Below are positions 34,986-44,850 of a stretch of 64,000 nucleotides of DNA, one piece after another. A program made the position numbers and the translations under genes. Positions within the stretch are counted from its first letter, which is position 1. Every line of letters starts with the position of its first letter. The stretch comes from Streptomyces sp. NBS 14/10 (GTDB lineage: Bacteria > Actinomycetota > Actinomycetes > Streptomycetales > Streptomycetaceae): NCBI RefSeq assembly GCF_002224125.1, contig NZ_NCSM01000072.1, positions 1 to 64,000 of the forward strand. Direction: 5' to 3'. The notes under the pieces are model-generated. The model was not told where the DNA came from. It searched no databases and worked only from the letters and a program-made list of their open reading frames with translations.

Positions 34986-36431
34986 GTGAAAAACAGGAAG
35001 AGACATAAGCGGTCCCGAGTGATCGTTATGTCCGTGGTCGGTGTGACGGCCTTGGCTGTCGGGGGCGGAGCGCTCCTGATGACCGACAACAACGCCTCGG
35101 CCGCCAAGGAGACCCCCGCCCAGCAGGCGGCCGCCCGGGCCGGCATGACGGTCAAGTGCCCGGATGTCGCCACCAGCCTGTCGAACGTGCCGCAACAGGC
35201 GCGGCCCGCCGTCAACAACGAGCTGGCGAAGATGGACAGCCAGGTCGCCGACGCGTACCAGCGGCTCGCGGAGCCGGGCGCGAAGGCCGACCAGGAGTCC
35301 GTACGCACCCGCGTACTGGACCCGCTGACATCCGAGCGGCGGCAGACCCTGGACCGGATCGCCACCGAGATCGAGAAGGTCCAGCCTCGCCCGTCGGGCC
35401 TGGACTCGCTCGCGGCCTGCACGGTCAAGCGAGACGAAGCAGCCGCCGTGGCTGCCGCGGACGCCCAGGCCGCGGCGCCGAACACCCCCGCGGCGGGGGA
35501 CGCGGCCCCGGCCGCGGGCGCACAGGGCACGGGCGGTCAGCAGCAGTCCGGCCCGCAGCGGGCGGACTTCGTGGACATCCGCAAGGTCAGGCCCAACGTC
35601 AAGAACCCCCGGGTGCAGGCCAAGGGGTCCAAGGGCACCTTCTCCTCGCGCTGCGGACGCAACGAGAACAAGCACTTCAACTCCGACAACGTCATCGTGG
35701 CCCCCGGCGTGGGCAACGGCGCCCACCACATGCACGACTACGTCGGCAACAAGAAGACGGACGCCTTCGCCTCCAACCAGGTCCTCGAATCCGCCGGGAC
35801 CACCTGCACCAACGGCGACCGTTCCACCCACTACTGGCCGGTCCTGCGGCTCCAGGACGGCACGAAGGAGTTCGACGCGGGCGCCCCGGGCGGCGGTACG
35901 GAGGGCAACGTGGGGCGCATCCTGCGGCCCACCTCCGTACAGCTCAGCTTCAAGGGCAACCCCGTCTCCAAGGTCGTGGAGATGCCCAAGTTCCTGCGCA
36001 TCATCACCGGTGACGCCAAGGCGTTCACCAACGGCACGGCCAACGCCAACGCGTCCTGGAGCTGCACCGGATTCGAGAACCGCCAGCTGAAGGACAAGTA
36101 CCCGGTGTGCCCGAAGGGCAGCAACGTGGTGCGCACGTTCAAGTTCCAGAGCTGCTGGGACGGCAAGAACATCGACAGCGCGAACCACCGTACGCATGTG
36201 GCGTTCGCCCGCGCGGACGGCTCGTGCCAGCAGGGGTTCAAGGCCATTCCGCAGCTCATCCAGCGGATCACCTACAAGCTCGCCCCCGGCGCCCGCAACT
36301 TCGCGGTGGACAGCTTCCCCGAGCAGTTGCACAAGCCGGTGACGGACCACGGCGACTTCATCAACGTGATGTCGCAGAAGCTGATGAAGCAGGCCGTGAG
36401 CTGCATCAACAGCGGCCGCAAGTGCGGCTGA
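34986..36431 (+). CDS. Secreted DUF1996-domain protein
   Basis: 481 aa from the GTG at 34986 behind GAGGGG; in-frame ATGs at 34956 and 34971 lack ribosome sites. A basic N-terminus and one hydrophobic segment (VIVMSVVGVTALAVGGGALL) give export or an anchor. After an Ala/Gln-rich linker, the DUF1996 domain (about 195-470) has conserved motifs GTFSSRCGRNENKHFNSDN, NGAHHMHDYVGN, CTNGDRSTHYWPVL and CWDGKNIDS. DUF1996 also occurs in fungal wall proteins; its activity is unknown. Several Cys probably pair outside the cell. A strong terminator follows. Confidence 0.85.
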   Translation: MKNRKRHKRSRVIVMSVVGVTALAVGGGALLMTDNNASAAKETPAQQAAARAGMTVKCPDVATSLSNVPQQARPAVNNELAKMDSQVADAYQRLAEPGAKADQESVRTRVLDPLTSERRQTLDRIATEIEKVQPRPSGLDSLAACTVKRDEAAAVAAADAQAAAPNTPAAGDAAPAAGAQGTGGQQQSGPQRADFVDIRKVRPNVKNPRVQAKGSKGTFSSRCGRNENKHFNSDNVIVAPGVGNGAHHMHDYVGNKKTDAFASNQVLESAGTTCTNGDRSTHYWPVLRLQDGTKEFDAGAPGGGTEGNVGRILRPTSVQLSFKGNPVSKVVEMPKFLRIITGDAKAFTNGTANANASWSCTGFENRQLKDKYPVCPKGSNVVRTFKFQSCWDGKNIDSANHRTHVAFARADGSCQQGFKAIPQLIQRITYKLAPGARNFAVDSFPEQLHKPVTDHGDFINVMSQKLMKQAVSCINSGRKCG

Positions 36432-36439
36432 CGCACTGA

Positions 36440-36468
36440 CCCGGCAGGGGGCCAGTCCCCCTGCCGGG
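36440..36468. terminator. 12-bp perfect terminator hairpin
   Basis: CCCGGCAGGGGG, loop CCAGT, CCCCCTGCCGGG; lies 9 nt after the DUF1996 stop and is one of the most regular hairpins in the window. Confidence 0.85.
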
Positions 36469-36659
36469 CCTAACGCGCGTCCCCGAGGCCCACCTGGCGG
36501 TGACAAATGTCGCTGCCCGCCCGCTGAACAGAAGCTTCCGGTGCCACCCCGCTGCTACGCTCCGTCCGACTCGCCCTCGAGGCGCACGCGGGGCCCCACA
36601 CCCGAGGACCTGGTACACGCCCGCCACCACGGCGGAATCCACCGTTCTGGGAGGCCCCC

Positions 36660-38006
36660 TTGAGACGCCCTGTTCATCTGAGACGCCCTGCCCGTCGTCC
36701 GTTACTGGCCGCCGCCGTCGCCCTCGTCGCGGGCCTCACCGCGACCACCAGCGCGAACGCCGCGGACACCCCGCTGCCGATCCAGACAGACGGCGTCTGG
36801 GGCGTCGACTTCGCGGGCGGCACGCTGGCCACCGTGGAGCACAGCGCGTCCCGCGACCAGTACGTCATGACACGACGGGTCGCGCCGGACGGGTCGACCG
36901 CGGCCACCCGGGTTCCGATGATGTACGCCGGTACCTTCGCCGAAGGCGAGCACATCAAGCGCGTACCGTGCGACGCGGGCGAATGCATCCCGCTGGTCGG
37001 CTCCGGCAACGGCGACGTCGGCCTCGTATTCGTGGACGACGGCAAGGAATACGTCCAGATCCGGACGAGCCCCAACACCTACCACGGCGTGGAACCGGCC
37101 GTGACGGGCGCCCGGATCGTGGATGTCACCGGCCGCTACTTCCTCCACAACGCCCAGTCCACCAACCAGCAGTACCTCGACGACCTCCAGCCGTACCGCA
37201 CCACCGACGTCCGGATCACCCGCTCCATCACCGCCGCCTCCGTCTGGGGCACCCGGCTGTGGGCCGCGAGCTCCACCAGGGGGACCGTCACCCAGACTGA
37301 CATCAAGACGACGAAACTCGTCGAGACGGTCGCCACGGGTGCGCCCTGCGTCCTCAAGGAACTGCAGGTCATGGGGCGCTGGGTCTACTGGAGCTGCGGT
37401 ACGACCGGCCCGGCCGGGGTTTACGACCGCACGGCGAAGAAGAGCTTCACCGTCCCCTCAGGACCCGCCCTCGTCGGCGACGGCTACCTGGTCCGCCACG
37501 ACCGCACCGCCGGCCAACTGCTGCTCAGCGACTTCCACACCGGCACCGCCGCGGCCCCGCGCCCGATCGCCGACCTGGCGGCCGGCAGCACCGCCGACCA
37601 GCGCCGGCTGACGTGGGCCGTGGACAAGTGGGGCGGCGACATCGCGTATGTCGACTCAGCCAAGGCAATCCGCGTCGTGCCCAGCGGGGTGCCCACCCAG
37701 TCCCTGGCGAAGATCGAGTCCGATGTGGACGGCACCTCACTGGACGTCGATAACGCGCGGTGGGGCAGCACCTGGCAGTTCAACAAGCCGGTGACCTGGA
37801 CCTTCACCGTCAAGAACGCGAGCGGGCGCACCGTCCGCACCCTCACGGGGAGCGGCAGCCCCCAGGCGGACGTCGCGTGGGACGGCAAGACCGACGCGGG
37901 CACATACACCGCCAACGGCCGCCACACCTGGACTCTGACCGCCAAGGCCGTCGAAGGCGCGGGCACGAGCACCACCACCGGGGAGATCGCCGTCACCGGC
38001 ACCTGA
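36660..38006 (+). CDS. Secreted beta-propeller-like protein with FlgD-type Ig domain
   Basis: 448 aa from a TTG with GGGAGG upstream. Sec signal ending near TSANAAD (about residue 35). Residues 40-340 look like repetitive beta-strand blades (YVMTRRVAPDGSTAATRVP, VYDRTAKKSFTVPSG, SVWGTRLWAAS). The C-terminus (about 355-445) matches FlgD Ig-like domains: VTWTFTVKNASGRTVRTLTG and WDGKTDAGTYTANGRHTWTL. Extracellular; no catalytic motif is visible. Confidence 0.75.
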   Translation: MRRPVHLRRPARRPLLAAAVALVAGLTATTSANAADTPLPIQTDGVWGVDFAGGTLATVEHSASRDQYVMTRRVAPDGSTAATRVPMMYAGTFAEGEHIKRVPCDAGECIPLVGSGNGDVGLVFVDDGKEYVQIRTSPNTYHGVEPAVTGARIVDVTGRYFLHNAQSTNQQYLDDLQPYRTTDVRITRSITAASVWGTRLWAASSTRGTVTQTDIKTTKLVETVATGAPCVLKELQVMGRWVYWSCGTTGPAGVYDRTAKKSFTVPSGPALVGDGYLVRHDRTAGQLLLSDFHTGTAAAPRPIADLAAGSTADQRRLTWAVDKWGGDIAYVDSAKAIRVVPSGVPTQSLAKIESDVDGTSLDVDNARWGSTWQFNKPVTWTFTVKNASGRTVRTLTGSGSPQADVAWDGKTDAGTYTANGRHTWTLTAKAVEGAGTSTTTGEIAVTGT

Positions 38007-38066
38007 CCGGCGGGGACGAACCCCACACCTGCGAAGCTCATACACCGACGACACATGGGGGCTGAC

Positions 38067-38432
38067 ATGGCACTCTTCGGCAACGCACACACTGTCGACC
38101 CGGCGGCAGCGCAAAAAGACTTCGAGCGACTGCTGGGGCAGGGGGAGCAGGTGCAGGCCGCCTACCAGCTGATACGCGACACCATCCTCTTCACCGACCG
38201 CCGGCTCATCCTCGTCGACAAGCAGGGGATCACCGGGAAGAAGGTGGAGTACCACTCGGTCCCGTACAAGAGCATCACCCACTTCGCGGTCGAGACCGCC
38301 GGCACCTTCGACCTCGACGCCGAGCTCAAGATCTGGATCTCCGGCACCGCCACCCCGATCGAGAAGACCTTCACCAAGGGGGTCGACATCTACGAGGTGC
38401 AGGCGATCCTGACTCAGTTCGTGGCCAAGTAG
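38067..38432 (+). CDS. Small bacterial PH-domain protein
   Basis: 121 aa from the ATG at 38067 (MALFGNAHTV). Matches bPH_1: YQLIRDTILFTDRRLILVDK, VEYHSVPYKSITHFAVET and LDAELKIWISG. Cytoplasmic PH-like fold of unknown role, possibly phosphate or membrane binding. The 3' end overlaps the convergent SMP-30-like gene by 19 bp. Confidence 0.85.
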   Translation: MALFGNAHTVDPAAAQKDFERLLGQGEQVQAAYQLIRDTILFTDRRLILVDKQGITGKKVEYHSVPYKSITHFAVETAGTFDLDAELKIWISGTATPIEKTFTKGVDIYEVQAILTQFVAK

Positions 38433-39376
38433 AGGGGGACCGCGACGGTGTTGAACGTCGTCTGCGGTGTCTGGGGCGAGGTGAAGCGGGCGTTGACGAG
38501 GTAGAGGCGGTCGGCCCAGCGGGCCACGGTGGTGGGGACGTCGAAGCGGGGGTCGGTGATCGTGCGGCGCAACGTCGCCGTACGGGCCCTGGTGTCGAGG
38601 TCGAAGACGCTGATGAGGTTCAGCCGGTTCTGCACCACGTACAGCGTGCGGCCGATGCGGAGGAGGCCGTCGCCGTTGGCGACGTCGGCCGCGTCGATCA
38701 GTGCGATCTCGGTGGCGTGCCCGCTGGCCAGGTCCACGTGGTACAGCCTGCCGGGCGAGCTGCTGACGACGATCAGCCCTCGGCCGTCCGGGGTGCCGAC
38801 GACGCCGTTGGCGTTGTAGACGTTGGGCGTCTGTACCCAGTCGCCGCCGAGCCGCAGGCGGCGGACCGTCCCCACGCGGCCGCGCGGTATGCCGTAGAGG
38901 ACGGCGTCGCTCGAGTCGGTGAACCAGGCGCGGTCGCCCAGCAGGATGACGTCGTTGATGAAGTGGCCGGTCGCGCCGGTCAGTTGGTACGTGGTCACCA
39001 GCTCGCCAGTGTGCGAGTCGACGATCCGCGCCGTCCCTCCACCGCCTCCCGAGATGTACAGCAAGCCGTTCTCGTCCAGCTTGAGCCCCACGGCCACCGT
39101 GCCCGTGGTGCCCTTATGGATGACTCGGCCCTTGCCCGTGCGCAGATCGGTGCGGTAGACGGCGCCGTTGGCGCGAGAGCCCATGTAGGCGTACGGCCTG
39201 CGGCCGATGGTGATCCCCTCAGGGATGAAGCCGTCGGGGAGCGGAAACTCGGTCGGCCACGCGGCGGCCTGCGCCGCGCTGACGCCGGCCGTCGTCGCCG
39301 CGAGCGCGGCGACAACGGCGCCGCGGAGAAGGGTGCGGCGCGTCGGCTGGGGGTGGTTCCGGGTTCGGCTCGTCAT
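38414..39376 (-). CDS. Secreted SMP-30-like beta-propeller protein
   Basis: 320 aa from the ATG at 39376 (a GTG at 39391 is an alternative). Tat-like signal (TRRTLLRGAVVAALAATTAG), then a six-bladed propeller with SMP-30/gluconolactonase-type strands (LPDGFIPEGITIGRRPYAYM, VAVGLKLDENGLLYISGG, VYNANGVVGTPDGRGLIVVS, IDAADVANGDGLLRIGRTLY). May bind a metal or a sugar lactone outside the cell. Monocistronic. Confidence 0.75.
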   Translation of the reverse strand: MTSRTRNHPQPTRRTLLRGAVVAALAATTAGVSAAQAAAWPTEFPLPDGFIPEGITIGRRPYAYMGSRANGAVYRTDLRTGKGRVIHKGTTGTVAVGLKLDENGLLYISGGGGGTARIVDSHTGELVTTYQLTGATGHFINDVILLGDRAWFTDSSDAVLYGIPRGRVGTVRRLRLGGDWVQTPNVYNANGVVGTPDGRGLIVVSSSPGRLYHVDLASGHATEIALIDAADVANGDGLLRIGRTLYVVQNRLNLISVFDLDTRARTATLRRTITDPRFDVPTTVARWADRLYLVNARFTSPQTPQTTFNTVAVPLYLATN

Positions 39377-39474
39377 GCCTCGCAGTCTCACGCGCGGGCG
39401 ATCGATGAGTCCAACACATGTCTGTCACTTCATCGATCTCGATACGAGATAGGTCTACAACGGCATGGGCATGG

Positions 39475-40164
39475 CTACCAGGGCGCCTTTCGTGGCCCGC
39501 CCGAGCGGGGCACGACCAGGCCGAACTCGTACGCCAGCATGACCGCCTGGGCCCGGTCGCGGGCGCCGAGTTTGGCCAGGACTCGGCTGACGTGGGTCTT
39601 CACGGTCTCGGCGCTCACCGTGAGGCGGGCGGCGATCTCGGCGTTGGACAGGCCCTCCGCGATGAGGCGGAGCACTTCGGTTTCGCGCGGGGTCAGGAGG
39701 GCGAGCGGCGAGGGTTCGGCGGTGTGGGGGCGTAGGCGGACGAACTCGCCGATGAGGCGGCGGGTGACGGTGGGGGCGAGCAGGGCTTCGCCGGCGGCGA
39801 CCACGCGTACGGCCTCGAAGAGGCGTTCCGCGGTCATGTCCTTGAGGAGGAAGCCGCTGGCGCCGGCGGCCAGAGCGTCGTAGACGTACTCGTCGAGGTC
39901 GAAGGTGGTCAGCATGACGATGCGCGGGCCGCCACCCGCTCCCGCCCCAGCGATGATCCGACGGGTCGCCTCGATGCCGTCCAGGACCGGCATGCGCACA
40001 TCCATGAGGACGACATCGGGGCGCGTCTCGCGGCAGACCCCCACCGCCGCGGCGCCGTCCGCCGCGCTGCCGACGACGGACAGGTCGGGCTGGGTGTCCA
40101 GCAGCGCGCCGAATCCGGCGCGCACCACGTCCTGGTCGTCGGCGATGACGATACGTACGGTCAT
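39475..40164 (-). CDS. NarL/LuxR-family response regulator
   Basis: 229 aa from the ATG at 40164, within the kinase stop. Receiver Asp in [30 protein letters not shown], then the Lux[24 protein letters not shown]. It pairs with the kinase at 40161-41552 and probably controls the divergent three-gene ABC exporter. Close paralogue in layout of the regulator at 34224. Confidence 0.92.
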   Translation of the reverse strand: MTVRIVIADDQDVVRAGFGALLDTQPDLSVVGSAADGAAAVGVCRETRPDVVLMDVRMPVLDGIEATRRIIAGAGAGGGPRIVMLTTFDLDEYVYDALAAGASGFLLKDMTAERLFEAVRVVAAGEALLAPTVTRRLIGEFVRLRPHTAEPSPLALLTPRETEVLRLIAEGLSNAEIAARLTVSAETVKTHVSRVLAKLGARDRAQAVMLAYEFGLVVPRSGGPRKAPW

Positions 40165-41552
40165 GCGGCCGCCTCGCGCAGCGGCAGTTCGGCCGCGACG
40201 ACGAAGCCGCCCGCTGGACCGTGTTCGGTGCGCAGGGTGCCGCCGGCCATGGCGACGCGTTCGCGCATGCCGAGGAGGCCGTGGCCGGCGTCGGGGGTGG
40301 AAGCAGGGTCGGTGAGGGCTGGCCCCGCGCCGATGTCGCGTACGGTGACGCGCAGCGCGCCCTCGGCGTAGTGGAGTTCGACGTCGACCGGTGCGCCAGG
40401 GGCGTGTCGGCGGGCGTTGGTCAGGGCCTCCTGGACGATGCGGTAGGCGGTGAGCTGAAGGCCCGGGTCCAGGGGGGTGATCCGGCCGCGTACGACGAGC
40501 CGGACCCCGCCGCCCGCGGTGTCGCGGGCCTCGTCGACGAGGGTGAGGAGCTGGTCGAGTCCGGGCTGTGGCCGGCGCGTCGCGGGCGCCTCGGCCTGCG
40601 CGTCGTCGCGCAACACGCCCAGCAGGCGGCGCATTTCGGTGAGCGCCTGCCGGGCCGTGTCGCCGATCGCCAGTAGCCGCTCGGCGCCCAGCGGCGGCAG
40701 CCCGGGGGTGGTCAGCCGGGCGGTCTCGGCCTGCACGGACAGGGTGGAGATGTGGTGGGCGACGACATCGTGCAGCTCCCGGGCGATCCGGGCCCGCTCG
40801 CCGCGCGCCGCGTGTTCCAGCACGGTGTGCGCGTACGCCCCCTCGGCCGCTGACCGGGCGGCGGCCTCGCCGCCGGCCCGCCGTGCCGCGCCGGCGGCGA
40901 GCGCGGCCGCGGCGCCCACCAGCAGGGCTGTGCCGAAGGGCTTGCCGCCCGCCGCGGTTGGGGCCGGGCCCACCGCGTACGCCACGAAGGGGACGGCGAG
41001 CAGGAGCGTGGTGCGGGGCGAGCGGCGCAGTCCGGTCAGATAGAGCAGCGCGGCCAGGGCGGGCAGCGCGGCGGCGCAGGGCAGCCGGCCGCTGAGTGGG
41101 GTCAGCAGGACCGCGGCCGTCACCGCCGCGGCGGCGGGGAGGAGTTGGCTGCGGGCGAAGGCGAGCGGTGCGGTCGAGCCGAGGACCAGGGCCAGGGTGA
41201 GCGGGATGTCGGCGGCCGGAGGCCGGTCGGTGATGGGCACGACGGCCTGGAGCAGCCCGGCGGCGCACAGCGCCGCGGCCGCCACGAGCGGCAGATCCGG
41301 GGCGCGGCCGAGTCGCCGCAGCCCAGCCACCCAGCGCCCGGCCGCGCCGCGCGCCCCGGCCGCCCCGCGCTCAGCCGCCCCGCGCCCATCGGCAGCGAGC
41401 CCGGCCACCGTATGTCCGTCAGCGACGCCTCCGTCAGCGGCGAGCCCCGTCGCCCCACGCCCGGCTGCCCCGGCCGCTGCGCGCCCCGCAGGGCGCCCCG
41501 CAGCCCGCTCCGCCGCGCCGGCCAGGGGCTTTCTCCACCTCACGCCGGTCAT
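40161..41552 (-). CDS. NarL-type sensor histidine kinase
   Basis: 463 aa from the ATG at 41552; the first 75 residues are Ala/Gly-rich and the true start may be further in. About six helices ([32 protein letters not shown] and others), HisKA_3 [20 protein letters not shown] with the phospho-His, and ATPase [14 protein letters not shown] and [11 protein letters not shown]. It overlaps the regulator start by 4 nt (ATGA). Confidence 0.88.
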   Translation of the reverse strand: MTGVRWRKPLAGAAERAAGRPAGRAAAGAAGRGATGLAADGGVADGHTVAGLAADGRGAAERGAAGARGAAGRWVAGLRRLGRAPDLPLVAAAALCAAGLLQAVVPITDRPPAADIPLTLALVLGSTAPLAFARSQLLPAAAAVTAAVLLTPLSGRLPCAAALPALAALLYLTGLRRSPRTTLLLAVPFVAYAVGPAPTAAGGKPFGTALLVGAAAALAAGAARRAGGEAAARSAAEGAYAHTVLEHAARGERARIARELHDVVAHHISTLSVQAETARLTTPGLPPLGAERLLAIGDTARQALTEMRRLLGVLRDDAQAEAPATRRPQPGLDQLLTLVDEARDTAGGGVRLVVRGRITPLDPGLQLTAYRIVQEALTNARRHAPGAPVDVELHYAEGALRVTVRDIGAGPALTDPASTPDAGHGLLGMRERVAMAGGTLRTEHGPAGGFVVAAELPLREAAA

Positions 41553-41663
41553 TATGCGGTGGGCGGCGCTCCCTGCCGTCCCCCTTGCGGGGGACACCCG
41601 GGCCGGAAAGATTCCCCACCGGCGTGACGGCCCACCGAACACCGCTGCGTAGCGTCCCTGGGC

Positions 41664-42599
41664 ATGGCGAAAACCATGACGGGCCTCTCGATCGAGGCCC
41701 ACGACCTGCGGAAGCGTTACGGGCCCACGGCGGCCGTGGACGGGCTGACGTTCGCGGTGCGGCCCGGCCTGGTCACCGGGTTCGTCGGGCCCAATGGCGC
41801 GGGGAAGTCGACGACCATGCGGATGGTGATGGGGCTCGACGCCCCGGACGGGGGCACCGCCGTGATCGGCGGTCGGCCGTACGCCTCGCTGCGCGAGCCG
41901 TTGAAGGTCGTCGGGGCGCTGCTGGATGCCGAGGCGGTGCATCCCGGGCGTCGGGCGCGCAGTCATCTGCTGTGGCTGGCGCGGTACAACGGGCTGCCCG
42001 CGCGGCGGGTCGACGAGGTGTTGGAGCTGGTCGGGCTCGCGTCCGCCGCGCGGCGGCGGGCGGGGGGATTCTCGCTGGGGATGCGGCAGCGGCTCGGTAT
42101 CGCGGCGGCGCTGTTGGGCGATCCGCCGGTGCTGATTCTGGACGAGCCGGTCAACGGGCTCGATCCCGAGGGCATCCAGTGGATCCGTGGCTTTCTGCGG
42201 TCGCTGGCCGCCGAGGGGCGCACCGTGCTGGTCTCCAGCCACTTGATGAGCGAACTGGAGGACACCGCCGACCACGTCATCGTCATCGGCCGGGGCCGAC
42301 TGCTCGCGGACACCGATGTGGCGACGCTGCTGGCCGCCGCGTCCAAGGGGCGCGTGACGCTGCGTACCCCGCGTCGCGCGGAAGCGGTGACGGCGCTGAC
42401 CGGGGCCGGGGCCGAGGTGACGGTGTTGGGGCCCGACCGGCTCACCGTGGACGGGCTGGCCGCCGAGCGGGTGGTGGCGCTGCTCGGCGCGGGCGGGGTG
42501 CCGTTCTCGGAGGTGGCGGCGCATCGCGCCTCGTTGGAGGAGGCCTATCTCGAGCTGACTCGGGACGCCGGGGAGTTCCGGGCAAAGGAGGGCTCGTGA
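41664..42599 (+). CDS. ABC transporter ATP-binding protein (BcrA/CcmA type)
   Basis: 311 aa. Walker A GFVGPNGAGKSTTMRMVMG, signature FSLGMRQRLGIAAALL, Walker B LILDEPVNGLDPEG, H-loop VLVSSHLMSELE. The C-terminal extension belongs to the type-I 'drug resistance' class (BcrA-like). First gene of a three-gene operon divergent from a two-component system; probably exports a peptide or lipid-II-binding antibiotic. Permeases follow directly. Confidence 0.93.
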   Translation: MAKTMTGLSIEAHDLRKRYGPTAAVDGLTFAVRPGLVTGFVGPNGAGKSTTMRMVMGLDAPDGGTAVIGGRPYASLREPLKVVGALLDAEAVHPGRRARSHLLWLARYNGLPARRVDEVLELVGLASAARRRAGGFSLGMRQRLGIAAALLGDPPVLILDEPVNGLDPEGIQWIRGFLRSLAAEGRTVLVSSHLMSELEDTADHVIVIGRGRLLADTDVATLLAAASKGRVTLRTPRRAEAVTALTGAGAEVTVLGPDRLTVDGLAAERVVALLGAGGVPFSEVAAHRASLEEAYLELTRDAGEFRAKEGS

Positions 42600-44038
42600 T
42601 ACGCGCGATCCGCGCCGAGTGGACCAAGCTGATGTCGGTGCGCAGCACCGCCGTCGCCCTGCTGGCCGCCGTCGCCCTGACCGTTCTCATCGGCTATCTC
42701 GCCGCGCAGGGCGGCCACGGCAACGCCAACGACGCCCCGCAGACGGTCGACCACTTCAGCTTCGTACACCGCGAACTCACCGGCGACGGCTCCGTCACCG
42801 CGCGCGTCGCGCGGCAGAAGGACAGCGCCCCCTGGGCGAAGTCCGGCGTCGTCATCAAGGCGTCCACGGCCAGCGGCTCCTCGTACGTGGCCCTGATGGT
42901 CACCCCCGACCACGGCGTACGGATGCTGGCCGACGCGAAGACCGAGGTCACCGGCGGCGGCGACAGCAACGCCCCGGTGTGGCTGCGGCTGACCCGCTCG
43001 GGGCGGGATGTGACCGGGTACGAGTCGGCGGACGGCCGTACGTGGCGGAAGGTCGGGACCCTCACCGTCCGCGCGCTACCGGACAAGGCGCAGGCGGGGC
43101 TGTTCGTGGCCTCCCATGGGCGCAGCCATGAGCGCCTGGTGGGCCCCGGCAATATCCTGGGCGGCTTCCGTCCCACGATCGGCCGGGCCGTCTTCGACCA
43201 TGTCGCCCTGGCCCCGGCAGGGGCTTTCGCGGCGGACGACTGGCGGTTGACGGACGTGGCCGAAGCCCCCGTGACCAACGGGCCGCCCGTGGAGATCCGC
43301 ACGGCGTCCGAGGCCCCCGGCACCCTGCGGCGCGCCGGCGGTACGTTCACCGTCACCGGGAGCGGTGACCTGGGCCGTATCGGGCTGGCGGGGGTCGGCA
43401 GCGAGCTCCATGGCTTCGACCGGGTCAAGAACAGCCTCTCCGGGACGGAGTTCGGGCTGATCGCGGTGATCGCGCTGGGCGTGCTGGCGATGACCGCCGA
43501 GTACCGGACGGGCACGATCCGTACGACGTTCAGCGCCTCCCCGCACCGCGCCCGGGTGCTGGCCGCCAAGGCGGTCGTGCTGGCGTCCACCGTGTTCGCC
43601 GCAGGGCTCGCCGCGGGCGTCACCGCGCTCCTGCTGACCCGGCCGATCCAGCGCCGCAACGGCATGGGGCCGCCGCTCTTCCCCGACCCGTCCCTCGGCG
43701 ACCCGACGGTGCTGCGCGCGGTCGTCGGCACGGCGGCGACGATGGCCCTGATCGCGCTGTTCTCCCTGGGTGTCGGTGTGCTGCTGCGGCGTACGGCGGG
43801 GGCGGTGATCCTGCTCTTCGCGGTGTTCCTGGTGGTGCCGATCGTCGCCCAGGTCAGCTCGATCGGCGTCAACACCTGGGTCAACCGGGCCACCCCGATC
43901 GCGGGCCTGGCCGTACGCCAGACGATCCACCAGCTCGGCGACGCGATCAGCCCGTTGGGCGGCCTCGCCGTGCTGTGCGGGTACACGGCGGTGGCGCTCG
44001 GCGCCGCGTTCTGGGTGCAGGGCAGGCGCGATGCGTGA
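42596..44038 (+). CDS. ABC-2 permease with DUF1349-like extracellular domain
   Basis: 480 aa from the GTG at 42596, overlapping the ATPase stop by 4 nt. Helix 1 (VALLAAVALTVLIGYLAAQ) is followed by about 250 extracellular residues that read as a beta-sandwich of the DUF1349/concanavalin type (FSFVHRELTGDGSVTARVAR, AKSGVVIKASTASGSSYVAL, GYESADGRTWRKVGTLTV, AQAGLFVASHGRS). Five more helices then match BcrB-like permeases. The inserted lectin-like domain is unusual. It overlaps the second permease start by 8 nt. Confidence 0.85.
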   Translation: MIRAIRAEWTKLMSVRSTAVALLAAVALTVLIGYLAAQGGHGNANDAPQTVDHFSFVHRELTGDGSVTARVARQKDSAPWAKSGVVIKASTASGSSYVALMVTPDHGVRMLADAKTEVTGGGDSNAPVWLRLTRSGRDVTGYESADGRTWRKVGTLTVRALPDKAQAGLFVASHGRSHERLVGPGNILGGFRPTIGRAVFDHVALAPAGAFAADDWRLTDVAEAPVTNGPPVEIRTASEAPGTLRRAGGTFTVTGSGDLGRIGLAGVGSELHGFDRVKNSLSGTEFGLIAVIALGVLAMTAEYRTGTIRTTFSASPHRARVLAAKAVVLASTVFAAGLAAGVTALLLTRPIQRRNGMGPPLFPDPSLGDPTVLRAVVGTAATMALIALFSLGVGVLLRRTAGAVILLFAVFLVVPIVAQVSSIGVNTWVNRATPIAGLAVRQTIHQLGDAISPLGGLAVLCGYTAVALGAAFWVQGRRDA

Positions 44039-44828
44039 GGTGCGGCGCACCGGGTGGACGTTGCGTGCAGGGCGGGCGCTGCGCGCCGAGTGGACCAAGC
44101 TGTGCACCGTGCCGTCCCAGCTGTGGACCCTGGCGGCCCTGGCCGCGCTGATGGCGGGCGTGACCGCGCTCACCGCCGCGGGCCAGGGGCGCCCCCGGGA
44201 CACCCCGGCGGACCCGGTGGCGCTCGCCCTGTCGGGCGTCTACGGCGCGCAACTCGCCGCCCTCGCGGTCGGGGTGGCGCTGGTCGCCTCCGAGTACCAG
44301 CCGAGGGTGATCCGTACGACGCTGGCCGCGCACCCGGGGCGGACCGGCGTCCTCGCCGCGAAGGCCGCCGTCGTGACCGCGGCGGTGCTCGGCGCCGGGG
44401 TCCCCGGGGTGCTCGGGTCGGTGCTGGCCGGGCGGGCCGTACTGGCGGGGCGGGGCCCCGGTACGGCGGCCCTGTCCGACCCGGAGCTGTGGCGGGCGGC
44501 CGTCGGCACCCTGCTGTACCTGGCGCTGGTCGCGCTGCTGGGCGCCGGGGTGGCCGCCGTGCTCCGGCACGCCGGGGTGGCTGTGGGGGCCACGGCGGCG
44601 CTGCTGTACGGCCCGTTTCTGGCCACGAAGGTCATCCCGATGTCCACGCACGCCCTTCACCTGGTCCAGAAAGCCTCGCCCATGAGCGCCGGCCTCGCCG
44701 TCCAGACCACCCTGCCGGGCACCGGCCCCGCGCCCCTCGGCCCGTGGGCGGGGCTCGGCGTCCTCACCGCCTGGGCCGGGGCGGCGCTGGCCGTGGGGTG
44801 GGCGGGGCTGCGGTTCCGGGACGCGTGA
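44031..44828 (+). CDS. ABC-2 type permease (partner)
   Basis: 265 aa. The N-terminal motif LRAEWTKLCTVPSQLWTLAA resembles the first permease (IRAEWTKLMSVRST), so the two subunits are related; this one lacks the extracellular insert. Six helices. It probably forms a heterodimeric permease with the upstream gene. Confidence 0.88.
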   Translation: MREVRRTGWTLRAGRALRAEWTKLCTVPSQLWTLAALAALMAGVTALTAAGQGRPRDTPADPVALALSGVYGAQLAALAVGVALVASEYQPRVIRTTLAAHPGRTGVLAAKAAVVTAAVLGAGVPGVLGSVLAGRAVLAGRGPGTAALSDPELWRAAVGTLLYLALVALLGAGVAAVLRHAGVAVGATAALLYGPFLATKVIPMSTHALHLVQKASPMSAGLAVQTTLPGTGPAPLGPWAGLGVLTAWAGAALAVGWAGLRFRDA

Positions 44829-44850
44829 CGCGACGCGTAAGGGGGCCGCG

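Noticed and set aside
41553..42524. Upstream extension of the second histidine kinase frame
   Set aside because: It runs antisense through the divergent ABC ATPase gene and carries no domain; the ATG at 41552 is used instead.
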